A DNA stretch of 64,000 nucleotides from the NCBI GenBank assembly GCA_016490735.1, contig JAEMWC010000157.1:1027501-1091500 (forward strand), given 5' to 3'. Below are positions 33,401 through 43,231 of this stretch, piece by piece. The first letter of the stretch is position 1, and each line of letters opens with the position of its first letter. Origin of the DNA: Pachyseris speciosa (Eukaryota > Cnidaria > Anthozoa > Scleractinia > Pachyseridae). A program made the translations under genes and the position numbers. Under the pieces are notes generated by a model. That model was not told the DNA's origin. It did not search any database and worked only from the letters and a program-made list of their open reading frames with translations.

Positions 33401-35957
33401 ACAATTGATTGGTAGCCGCGGTCTGGGAACAAAGGCCCATTGAAAGCCATGTAGTCACAAGCACAGCAGTTAGATAGACTTTATTCCATATCTTACATGT
33501 ATGTATTGTAAATGCAAATCGTTGATTTTGATGACTCCTGAGCAAAAACTATGAAAGATGTTTTCAACTTAATACAGACTGTTTTTCACAAAGCCACTAC
33601 TCTAAACCATTTGTGGCTGTTTGTAATCAAAGTTTCCTGGCATATTATGGAACTGGCAACTTTGAATTATTGGGATCCAGTACCTCTTACAAAATATTAA
33701 GCATAGGCACAGTTTCTTATGTAAAACCATTAACCGTGGAATCTATTATGTAATTAATAAAATCTGGAAAATAAAGATGGAAGGGTTAGTTCAGTGCAGT
33801 GCTTGAACCCACTCTCTGAGATTAGTCAAGTACATTGTAAGCTTCAACGTGACTGAGTTTTGTACCTGTCCAGGCCTGAACTGTAGTGGTACATGCATGT
33901 TTTATTGCTTCTGTAGATGTATCTAATTGCATTTACTTAAGCAATATACCACAAGTTTCTTTGGTTTGTAGGCTGATAAACCCACGTGGGATGTTGGAAG
34001 AACACTCAAAGAATTTGTAAATCATGAGCTGCAGGCATAGTGATTTACAGATTCTTCAAGTGTTCTTCCAACATTCCAAGTGGTTTATCAGCCTACAAAC
34101 CATAGAAACTTGTGGTATATTGCTTTTATATAATAATCCGGAAGACATGCAAAATTTCCATAAGTTTACTGGAACAATAAGCCATAGCTGATTGACCAAT
34201 CAGAGCTTGCGTATTGATGTTGTTATCATATAAGTTATGTTTAACTAACAAATGAGCAGGAGTGTTTTATCAAGTTTAAAACATGAGGCGCAGCTGAGTG
34301 TTTTAGGACTTGATAAAACACAAATTGCAAAATAATTTATTGAACAGCTTAAAAGGCTTTACTGTACATCTATCCATTCTTACACTAAAAATTTAGATTT
34401 TGGCTTATTTTGGCCTAGAAAATAGGATGTAAAATTTAGCCACGTCTTTATCAGATATAAAGACACTCATTAAAAATAAGTATTAATTTCTTTTGTATTT
34501 CCTTTATGAATTATTAATTAGTTTTTTAAATTATGATAACTGATACATGTAAATTGATGTATTTACAGTTTCTCTTGCTCAAGGAAGACAAAGACGCAAT
34601 GTTGATTCACACAATTTCCATTGTGTCAATGGAACAGTAATACCAACAAGTCCATCATCTCCTGTTAATGTGGGACTGCCTCAGGTTAACATTACTGGCC
34701 AGTCAAGAGATCTCAAACAGGGAGAAGCTGCCACTGTTAGGTGCACAGTTGTTTCTACTCTACCTGTTAATGTAACATGGCTGTTCAATGGAAGACCAAT
34801 GGAAAGCAATAGGAGGCATTCTTATTTAGATTGCAAGACAGTTTTGCATTTAACGATGTTATCAACCTCAGATCAGGGGAATTATACTTGTGCTGTAAAA
34901 AACACACTTGGACAAAGAACAGCTTCTTTTCGCCTTTCTGTCACACGTAAGTAAAGGTTTGGTTATTAGCAATATACCACAAGTTTCTATGGTTTACAGG
35001 CTGATAAACCATGCGGGATGTTGGAAGAACACTCGAAGAACTCACCTGCGGCTCATGATTTACGAATTCTTCGAGTGTTCTTCCAACATCCCAAGTGGTT
35101 TATCATGCCTATTAACCATAGAAACATGTGGTATATTGTTTTTATATAATAATTCAGAAGACGCACAAAATTTCCATGAGTAAATTGGAACAATAAACCA
35201 TGATAGCTGATTGACCAATTAGAGCGTGCGCATTGATTTTGTTATTATATAATTATTAACAAACCATTAAAAACCAGCATTGTATTCAAACTGTGCCTTC
35301 GATGAATTATATTAAAAGGTTTGAACTCATTGTCATTGGATAAGCTTAGGAACTGTGCCTTATTATCCTTTTATGTTCCATTAATGACCAGCTTTTTAAC
35401 AAGGACACTGCCTATATAAGGAACGTTGGCTTGGGCAAGCTGTCAGTCATTTCATCCTAGACATCGGCCCGTCAACATCAGGGGTGCCAAATTCAAGTTT
35501 GTTTGTATGAGGAATTCAAAATTTATTGCATTCATTTGAGACAAATAAATTCTCGGTATATAGCAGGATTCCAGATAAGATATTAAGGCAGGGTGTCAAC
35601 AAGGAACTCCAATGGATTATACATGTACATGTACATGTATTCCCACTTGTCCCACCAAACCATTATAAATTTTCTATTGATTTGTCAGGTCATGCAGCTG
35701 ACCTTGTAGGGAGTTTGACCCGAGACCCACCTCTTATCTGGAACACTAATATAGAGCAAACTTGGCTTACATGTACATTGTAACCAATGACCAAGCTCTC
35801 TACATGTATCTGTAGGTCAAACTTCCCCAAGAGTCTCAAAGACCTGAGTAATACCTTTATAATATGTGGGGTAGTAAAATATACTGTATATTGTCTCATT
35901 TTTGTGACTGGTTGAGAAAAAATTCTTATAGCTAATTAACAGACTTAATATTTACAG

Positions 35958-36002
<45 letters not shown>

Positions 36003-36102
36003 TTCTTTATTAATAGCAATAAAAAAAAATACCTTTTTACATAATAATCAAATATATATTAAGAAGAAAACAAGATAAGGGCTCAATTATTATAATAAAT
36101 TT

Positions 36103-36135
<33 letters not shown>

Positions 36136-39100
36136 TAATCTAGGCTTCGTAGCAGCACGAAGTAAGATATTGCTTTGATAAACCACACAATGTTTTTAAA
36201 GTTCATTTTTTAATGAGGACATGTTTCGGATGAGACATCATCCATTGTCAGTTGTGCAGTGCAGAATAAAATTAAAATGAGCAATAAATAGTTAACAAGA
36301 TGAGATATTAACAAGAATAATTAAGGGTAACGAAACTATTTATACTAAAAAAGGAGACTAAGTAATAAGAAAGGGATAAATTAAGGATTTTGACCTGAGA
36401 ATTTAAAGACGGCTGCTCCTAGAGGATGTGCATGGCTTCTTTGATTTTCAATAATTGGAAGCTACTGGAAGCAGAGTCGAAAAATTGAAAACAATCTTCG
36501 GAACAATGGGAAAAACAATTTTCAGAACTTCTCAGATGTTTGAAGATGTGGGAATGTTTGTCGGAGGAGAGATGTTCACGGATGCGAGTGGCAAAATGTC
36601 TGTTAGTTTCACCAACATAACAGGCACTACAGCCTGCACATGAAAACTTGTAAGTGACCCGTGATCATAAATCTGTTTATAGGGATGGCATCCTTAACCC
36701 CAAACAATCTCTTGATTTTAAATGGGGTAAACACCAACTTAATGTCTAGGTCGGTGCAAAAAGTGCTAACTAATTTCTTAATTCTGCATTGTGTTGTGAT
36801 AGAAAAAGGTCTGATGTACAGTCATTTAAAATACAGACAATTGTCCTCCTTATTATTGCTGTTATTGTTATTATTATTATTATTAAACTTGTGCCAGCTC
36901 TCCATGATTATCCTCGAGTCTCTTGGTCTCAAAACAGGTAATCAAATTTCCCGTATAAAAACGACTTTGAACCTATTAAAGACTTTGCTCCACTGTAGAC
37001 TCAAATTGCATCCACATTATTATTGCTTTTGAGAGAGTGTTTGAGAGAGTGTTTGCAATATGGCTTAGTTTGTTTTACTTGGTGCATTTGAAAATGGAAT
37101 TAATTAATGTATCAGGCACTTTAATTTCTTTTTCTCCCCTTAACCTTTCCACCACAAAAATGTTGTGATTGTTTAATATCTCTATGTACTGGTTTTTCTT
37201 CTTCATGCATGGTAGTAATGCTTTGGATAGTGACAAATTTCAATTGACTTAAATTTCATGTTGCATTGTTTGTTTCTTAAACATTTTAAATGGAAACTAA
37301 AACTTTTGATTTTTTTTTTTCGGTTTTGTGTGTGGTACATGTACATGCACATGTATCGTGGGTGGACTTGGAAGTAAAAGGGAGCAAACATACATGTAGT
37401 AACACCTTCATCTCTGCTTCGATCTTTTCACAGGAAAAGTCGGAAGCATGTATATCATCACATACATGGGGCTAGAGAATGACAGAGAGTCAAATGCCGC
37501 AGTTATTGGAAGCAGCGTAAACTTAACCTGTGAAGCCCAGAATACTGCAGTGTACATGAAATTTACAAAAGATGGAGATGTGGTAAAACAAGGGGATGGC
37601 ACACACTACTTATATTATCACACTGTAAACAAGGAACATAACCTTGCAATCACCAATCTTGAGATAAAGAATATCACGTTAGAAGATGCTGGGAACTACT
37701 CCTGTTTTGCAGTTTTTAATGGTTTTGTGAAAAGCACCAGCTTCCATCTCAGAGTTGGTAGGTTTTTATTTTAGAGCTTATTTAATTTTGGTATGAGAAG
37801 ATAACTGATTTGAAGGGGCTTTTGACTGAAAGAGTGGACTGACCAAAGTGATTGATGGCCCAAAGTGGCCCAAATGTGAATTGGGTCAGTTCCAGTATGC
37901 ACTTCATATCTCCCAGTTCCTGCTCCCTTCTTTCCTAGTTCCCAACCTTTTTATCCCCTAGTTGCCAACCGCTTCTCTCCCAATTCCCAGCCCTTAATGT
38001 ATGAAGAACAGTGATGATAACAAGACTGTTGATATCAGTACCTCAACTGCCAAATAAAGTCTTTGATGGCATTCCTTGCTTGTAGCCAGATTCTCAAAAA
38101 GACTGATGTCATTAATTTTGTTGCTTGCTTGTGTCTGCTTTTCATTGACCAAACCTCAAATGGCCTGAAAATCAAATCCCCATGCATCATTTTGGTAGTA
38201 CCATACTGTATTTCCTGTTCTTGATTGCATGGAGGGTTGTGGGTGTAGCCGTCACTGAGTACAGATTTTTTGTGGTATTTAATGCATTAATTTTCACTTG
38301 TGGTGTCTTTTCTTTTTTTCAGTACCACCTGATAGTGAACTTCAGAAAGGTAATGTCCACTGCTTAATATAGTAGGCAGTCATTTTGAGAGATATGTCCA
38401 GAAATGCCTGCAACAATGAACAACAATAGCATGAAAAATGAGGGAACACTAAAAGAATGTGGCAAAAATGGCGAATTCATTACAATTGCTAGCGACTTGG
38501 AGGCATATGCAAATGAGAAGGCAAGAGGGGCCCCTTCTAAAGCGGTGAATTTAGTGAAAATGGTGAATTTGTCAAAATCGCCAGTGACTTGGAGGCGAAT
38601 GCAAATTTATGAGAAGGGGAGAGGGGCCATTGGAAAGCGATGAATTTGACGAATTTGGTGAAAATGGCAAATTCATCAAAATAGCCGGCAACTTGGAAGC
38701 AAATGCAAATGAGAAGGGAAGAGGGGCCCCTTGGAAAGCGGCAAAAATGGCGAACAACTTGGAGGCAAATGCAAATGAGAAGGCATTAGAGGGGCCACTT
38801 GGCAAATTTGAGAAATTATCTGTAATTCTTTCTCAAGAAAGTAATACCTTCAGGAGGTGGAATAGCACGTAATTTTAGGCACACCTTCCTCCTTCAAATC
38901 AGCACTCTTAATCCCCATGAGATCAACAAATGCATTTTGTTTGACTATTATTTACTCCTGTTTGTCACCTTACCAAGCTACCTTGTGGGTACTTGTGGTT
39001 TTCATTTGACCTCCAAAACATAAAAATTCACTATGACAAAGCCCCTTTAAGCCTTTTACTCCCAAGATCTGAAAGCTAATTCTCCTGACCAATATCATAC

Positions 39101-39299
39101 ATTTCTTTGTTGACTATTCTTGAGAATTTGGTGTTATATCAAGACCTTAACTGCTAAATGATTATTTTCTTAATTATCATAACCTCTCTGCCTGACAGCA
39201 TATTAGTATAGGTAATCACATGATTTTGAGTGCAATTTGGAATAAATAAGCTTGAGTAAATTTTTTCAAAGACTCACAAAATTGCACGAGCCCGTAGGG

Positions 39300-39331
<32 letters not shown>

Positions 39332-42009
39332 GTGATTACTTATTAATAATATACATGAAAAAATTGCAAAATAGCTTCTTAACTTTGCAGAAGCAACGCA
39401 ACGAAGCTAAGGTGAATCAAAACAACAGTTTTCTAAGTGTTTTTAGCTGTAAAAACTGGCTAAACAATTACAGGCTATAGCTATAAGGCTACTTTGTTTG
39501 CTAAGTGTCTATCAAGCGCTGTAATCATTACCTTCAGGCTTTCTAGTTCGTTATCTTCGCCTTGTTTGTCCTTGTTTGTTTATTAATCTCGGCGTCACTC
39601 CAGGGTAGTGTTGAATTCAACGGACTTGTAATTCCAATTAAATCGGTAATTCCCTTCTCTGGACACCATTGTTTCCAAACAGACAGCTAAAATACAGTGC
39701 TTTTCGCAGCTGTTTCTCCTTTTTAGAGCTGTTTTGCAGCTTCTCTGCTGTTATTGTGGTCACGCAGAAAGAAAACCTGCTCAAAAAGCCAGCCATTGTT
39801 TTCGCTCGTAGAGTCGCTTGCAGCTCTTCAGACTTTGCGCCATTCAAAGGCTGCATTTGATTGACTCAATTTCAGTTCCTTTGTTAATTGACCAATCAGA
39901 ATCGTCTGTTGTTTACCCCTTTTTTGCACTGAATTACCCTTTTTCTGCCCTGAGTTACCTTTTTTCTCCATCGTGTTTCCTAAAAACTGCATTTCTCTTA
40001 GCCAATCACAATTGAGAAATCTTTTCATGTTTATTATTAAAATTGTAAAAAGAATTTCAATGCTGGTCACCTGTTAAACTCCCAAAATTCCTTTTTGTTC
40101 TCCTCCAGCGCACCCACTCACTTACCCCACTTATAGACCATTGCATTTTACTGTAATTTATATATCTACATTTAATTTCTATGCTATAAAACTTACATCT
40201 TTATTTCTCATTTTTTTGTCCTTTCCTTTAGATGAGAAATCCTCCCTTCCACGTGGCATTTCTGCAGAAGATATTAGTGGAATTGTGTTTGGTGCCATCT
40301 TTGCGGCCATAATTGCCGCACTTGCATTATACTGTGTTGCAAAGAGGAAGCAATTGCTGTCTTCTTTGTATATACGAACAAATAGCACCGGTGAGCTTGA
40401 TTTCCAAACTAATCAGAATGGAACAATTGTGAAAATACAGAGAACGTTCAAAATCCAGGGGTACTGAAGAGACCAGCTGAAGAAATTTAGTGTGCCCTGA
40501 AAAGATAAAAAAAAGAAAAGAAAAACTGAATACTATCATTTTTATTTTTCCTTTGGCTTGCCCTCATTTCTGGGATATGATCTTTCAAATAACCTAGCTC
40601 CATTTTACCTCTGGAGTTTGATCACAGCTTCCTTAGAAAACAAAATCAATCTAAAAGTTGGCATAAGATGGTTATGCTTACAGACAGATCTTCAATTGAT
40701 CTAACTGTGTTATTTAAACACAGGGTACTGAACTATTTAGGTCTGTCTAGCATTCATCGAACAGCTAATTGTCTGTGTGCAAAAATAAAATTTAAATGTA
40801 AGAAAATGAATTGTAAGATGCAGCACATCAACAATAAAATACATATCCAACAACGAATTTGGATTTAACAGACGTGTATCAGCAGTATTTATATTCAGGT
40901 TTGCATCTCCTGTAATCCCTGCCAACTGAAGGTGGCAAACATTTCTGCTGAAACATGTCTGTTAAATTCAAAATTGTTATTGCATTGTACTCCTAAAACT
41001 TGTTGTGGTCTTCCTGCTCTCCAGACCTTTGAAAAAACAGATCATTCTTACTACTGGGAATACAAAAAGTTATAAAAGACAAAAATATTGGGAAAAGATT
41101 TTAACAGTATGACTGAGGTACAAGCTAAAATTGGTTTTTCACCAAAATTTGTTTCATAATATTTTATTTTTTTTAACTGTTCCATAAGTTGTAGTGTAGA
41201 CTCTTTGTATATCAAGCTTGTGAGACTGATTTTTTATGTTGACTCTTAAAAAACTCATCAATAATTCATGAAGGAAATACAAAAGAAATTAATTTTTAAT
41301 GAGTGCCTTTATATCTGATGAAGACATGGCTAAATTTTACATCCAATTTTCTAGGCCAAAATAACCCAAAATCTAAATTTTATTGTAGGAATGGATAGAT
41401 GTACAGTAAAGCTTTTTAAGACGTTCACTAAATTCGCAATTCGTGTTTTATCAAGTCCTAAAACATGTACACTCGGCTGCGCCTCGTGTTTTAAACTTGA
41501 TAAAACACTTCTGCTCTTTTATTAAACATTACTTACATTTGATTTTTTTTTCATATTATGAGGTCAAGTATGACGTCTTCATTTGCTACAGTTCTAAAGA
41601 TATCACCTGGGTTAAAGAACTCCTGGCAGAGCTGGAGAACAGACACTTCACTTGTTGTATCGACTTCAAGAATTTCATCCCTGGTATGGCAATTGTGGAA
41701 AATATTTATAAAGCAATCTACCACAGTAGAAAAACAGTTACGATTCTTTCTCCAGATTTTGTGAACAGCGAGTGGTGCAACCATGAGCTTCAGAAAGCAC
41801 TGACTAGAATTCGTTCGCACCAGGTTATTCCGATTGTGTACAGGGATTGTGAGATACCCCTCATTCTGCGAGACAGGACGTACCTTGATTGGGAGAACTG
41901 TGATGTTAAACCTAATTTTTGGGAACAGCTTGAAAGGTCATTGAAGCTACCTAATGATGGTGACACTTGCCTTGATCGAGGTGCCGCAGTTAAGGTCATG
42001 GTCTCCTAA
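30264..42009 (+). CDS. Gene B: Ig-TM-TIR receptor (IL-1R-like architecture)
   Basis: Coding exons: 30,264-30,498, 34,569-34,946, 37,434-37,757, 38,323-38,349, 40,232-40,390 and about 41,563-42,009. The first five join in frame with phase-1 introns. Domains by residue: signal peptide 1-20; Cys-rich segment to about 78; furin-like RQRR 85-88; Ig1 in 79-204 (VRCTVV...VTWLF...GNYTCAV); Ig2 in 205-312 (NLTCEA...GNYSCFA); linker VPPDSELQK; transmembrane helix about 336-358 (GIVFGAIFAAIIAALALYCV); then a TIR domain of about 148 residues. TIR proteins of this kind signal at the plasma membrane through MyD88-type adaptors (family knowledge). TIR box 1 is YDVFICYSSKD, the box 2 region reads NFIPGMAI rather than RDxxPG, and box 3 is NFW. 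The junction into the TIR exon is unresolved: the TM exon ends in phase 1 but the best acceptor gives phase 0, so a small exon may be missing. AATAAA is at 42,277. Confidence 0.75.
31236..31365. repeat. GGAATG-type minisatellite, left copy
   Basis: Irregular 10-15 bp units such as CTGGAATGAACC. The same repeat lies in opposite orientation at 32,872-33,310, and the flank GTGTGCATCATTTTGCATGG...GTTACTAAA matches the far end of that array in inverted orientation. Confidence 0.8.
31392..32348. repeat. Long inverted repeat inside gene B intron 1
   Basis: Arms 31,392-31,747 and 31,982-32,348 (about 356 and 367 bp) are near-exact reverse complements around a 234-nt spacer. Each arm starts with GTCGGTACAAAACGTGG and a short (TTCTGGACCCCC)n array. 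Probably a foldback transposon. Confidence 0.9.
32872..33310. repeat. TTCCAGTTCA minisatellite, right copy
   Basis: Long array of units such as TTCCAGTTCATTCCAG. All reading frames stay open because of the repeat, so the 169-codon Ser/Phe-rich frame is not a gene. Confidence 0.9.
33960..34245. mobile_element. MITE-like element upstream of Ig1 exon
   Basis: CAATATACCACAAGTTTCT...GGCTGATAAACC is inverted at the other side of a palindromic core (TGTTGGAAGAACACTC), followed by CAAAATTTCCATAAGT...TGATTGACCAATCAGAG. A second copy in the same orientation is at 34,966-35,252. Confidence 0.8.
34232..34515. repeat. Dispersed repeat, inverted relative to 41,256-41,545
   Basis: Shares GTGTTTTATCAAGT..., CTGTACATCTATCCATTC, TTTGGCTTATTTTGGCCTAG and TTTCTTTTGTATTTCC with the reverse complement of 41,256-41,545. 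Confidence 0.8.
34569..34946 (+). CDS. Gene B exon 2: RQRR site and first Ig domain
   Basis: 378 nt, phase 1-1, acceptor ATGTATTTACAG, donor CACAC|GTAAGT. The Ig domain keeps both Cys and the core Trp (VNVTWLFNGRP). RQRR sits ten residues into the joined exon. Confidence 0.75.
34966..35252. mobile_element. MITE-like element downstream of Ig1 exon
   Basis: Second copy of the 33,960-34,245 element, about 1.0 kb away in the same orientation, so that the Ig1 exon is flanked by direct copies. Confidence 0.8.
35958..36136. repeat. Opposed (TAA)n and (TTA)n tracts
   Basis: TAA repeats at about 35,958-36,003 and TTA repeats at about 36,106-36,136, able to pair with each other. Confidence 0.85.
36160..36661 (-). 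mobile_element. Penelope-like element 3' end with GIY-YIG domain
   Basis: The minus strand from 36,661 reads VTYKFSCAGCSACYVGETNR, then HFATRIREHL, KHSHIFKHLRSSE and KIKEAMHIL, which is the GIY-YIG endonuclease end of Penelope-like retroelements. A stop after AMHIL and 5' truncation show decay. The 3' untranslated tail (CATCCGAAACATGTCCTCAT) matches the copy at 54,430-54,705. Confidence 0.75.
37434..37757 (+). CDS. Gene B exon 3: second Ig domain
   Basis: 324 nt, phase 1-1, acceptor GATCTTTTCACAG, donor GTTG|GTAGGT. It encodes GLENDRES...VIGSSVNLTCE ... AGNYSCFAV with no core Trp. Closest in pattern to the gene A Ig exons. Confidence 0.75.
38323..38349 (+). CDS. Gene B exon 4: 27-nt linker exon
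   Basis: Phase 1-1 micro-exon encoding VPPDSELQK between Ig2 and the membrane exon. The acceptor has an excellent pyrimidine tract (TCTTTTCTTTTTTTCAG) and the donor is AAAG|GTAATG. Confidence 0.6.
38460..38810. repeat. Irregular tandem repeat in gene B intron
   Basis: Four copies of a unit containing CTTGGAGGCAAATGCAAATG and AGAGGGGCCCCTTGGAAAGC, spaced 67-103 bp apart. Frames are partly open (DLEANANEK) but break between copies. Confidence 0.7.
39212..39339. repeat. Foldback element, 128 bp
   Basis: GTAATCACATGATTTT...TGCAATTTGGAATAAATAA pairs with its reverse complement at the right end. Confidence 0.8.
40232..40390 (+). CDS. Gene B exon 5: transmembrane segment
   Basis: 159 nt, phase 1-1, acceptor TGTCCTTTCCTTTAG, donor ACCG|GTGAGC. 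A hydrophobic helix is followed by a basic stop-transfer (CVAKRKQ). Without splicing, the frame continues 25 more codons to a TGA at 40,465-40,467. Confidence 0.7.
40784..40838 (+). terminator. Two AATAAA signals after the transmembrane exon
   Basis: AATAAA at 40,784-40,789 and 40,833-40,838 could end a transcript that retains the TM-exon donor and lacks the TIR exon. Confidence 0.3.
41256..41545. repeat. Dispersed repeat abutting the TIR exon
   Basis: Inverted partner of 34,232-34,515. It ends about 20 nt before the TIR exon acceptor and includes its own hairpin (GTGTTTTATCAAGTCC... and ...AACTTGATAAAACAC). Confidence 0.8.
41563..42009 (+). CDS. Gene B last exon: TIR domain
   Basis: 148 codons plus TAA. 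The acceptor is taken at TTTTTTTTTCATATTATGAG|GTC. TIR features: KYDVFICYSSKD at the start; VKELLAELENRHFTCCID; PGMAIVENIYKAIYHSRK; TILSPDFVNSEWC; IPIVYRDCEIP; and NFWEQLERSL at the end. Compared with animal TIR consensus, the RD before PG is NF/I. A tail of about 18 residues follows. Confidence 0.85.
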   Translation, partial: VKYDVFICYSSKDITWVKELLAELENRHFTCCIDFKNFIPGMAIVENIYKAIYHSRKTVTILSPDFVNSEWCNHELQKALTRIRSHQVIPIVYRDCEIPLILRDRTYLDWENCDVKPNFWEQLERSLKLPNDGDTCLDRGAAVKVMVS

Positions 42010-42848
42010 AAGTGCAGTGTAGAGCTTAACTGAAGTATTTTCTTATGCATCAAACATGAACTTGAATGGAACCGAGTAGTCGAGGCTGTTGGGTTTTTCT
42101 TGAATGAGCAATCTTTGTTATTTAGACTGTTTGGCGTTGGATTTCAAGTTGGCAGCGAAGGTCAGCTTAAGGATATGTATACTGGATCTTAAAGTGACGG
42201 TAATAGCAACTGAAAAATAGTCAATTTAAGAATGCTGCATCAGCACGTCAAAACAGGATTAGAATTTTAAAACAGTAATAAAAATGATGTTAATGATAAT
42301 ACAGTTTAACAATAATATTAACGATAAACAATGTTAATGATTATGATAATAATAATAATAATTAATAATAATCACCATCGTTATTATCATCTCCATCTAA
42401 CTCCCCTCCTTGTCGTCATCATCATCATCCTTGGAGATCTAGGGGGGTTGCTCCTGGGGGAAAGTTGCCCCTGAGTTCCCAAGGACTTTGTATAAAATGA
42501 CTAAGACTTGAGTATGATTTGCGATGATAAAAGAAAGAGTTAAAAATTGTAAGAAAACTATTAACAGGATTTCAACTCGAACTACAGTATGTTCGTTGTA
42601 GGTAAGTAAATAAAGGTCTGATTATGGTTCTAAAACTTTCAGAATTTGAAAAAGGAATCGTGTTATTAATTTTCTCAAAGGCAGATACAGATTTAAATTT
42701 CAAAAAGAACTCCGTAAATTGTCATGTTTCGAAAGACGATACTGTTTGTTACTGTGATAATAAAATCGTACTTATAAACGAGTTGCACTTGCCCATGTTG
42801 ACTCAACAAAATATACAAGGGCGCAAAGCGGTTTGAGTTGGAACGAAG

Positions 42849-42851
<3 letters not shown>
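42010..42851. other. Gene B 3' flank, no further gene
   Basis: Likely 3' untranslated region followed by AT-rich DNA with AAT and ATC patches (42,345-42,430). Confidence 0.5.
42277..42282 (+). terminator. Candidate polyadenylation signal of gene B
   Basis: AATAAA 268 nt after the TIR stop codon. Confidence 0.45.
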
Positions 42852-42930
<79 letters not shown>

Positions 42931-42931
42931 T
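42852..42931. repeat. (CA)n microsatellite
   Basis: About 40 uninterrupted CA units. Confidence 0.95.
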
Positions 42932-43231
42932 ACTTTATTTACCCTCGTATTTCAGAGTAGCATGTGCAGCTAATATCTCAGAGCATTTAACCATCAGATG
43001 AGAGATAGACCACCACACCGGGAACTGCGTCCCCTACTCTTTTAGAGAGTGGATTCTTTTACGTCCCTATCGTCCTTATCCGAGAAGACTAGAAAGTCTA
43101 ACCATTTACAGATGTTATGACAAAGGCAGCACTTTCTCCTCAATTATTTAAAGACCCTGAGTGTTGGTCCGGGCGGGGTTTGAACCCGCAACCTCCGCAC
43201 GGTAGTCCAGTGCTCTACCACTGAGCTAACC
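42932..43231 (-). mobile_element. tRNA-derived SINE (family 1)
   Basis: On the minus strand the head (43,231 down to about 43,159) has an A box (TAGCTCAGTGGTAGAG) and B box (GGTTCAAACCC), but the acceptor stem does not pair, so it is not a tRNA gene. The body (GACTTTCTAGTCTTCTCGG, GTTCCCGGTGTGGTGG) runs to the CA tract. Confidence 0.7.

Noticed and set aside
43159..43231. tRNA gene on the minus strand
   Set aside because: A and B boxes are present, but the acceptor stem does not pair and the anticodon stem is poor; a SINE body follows.
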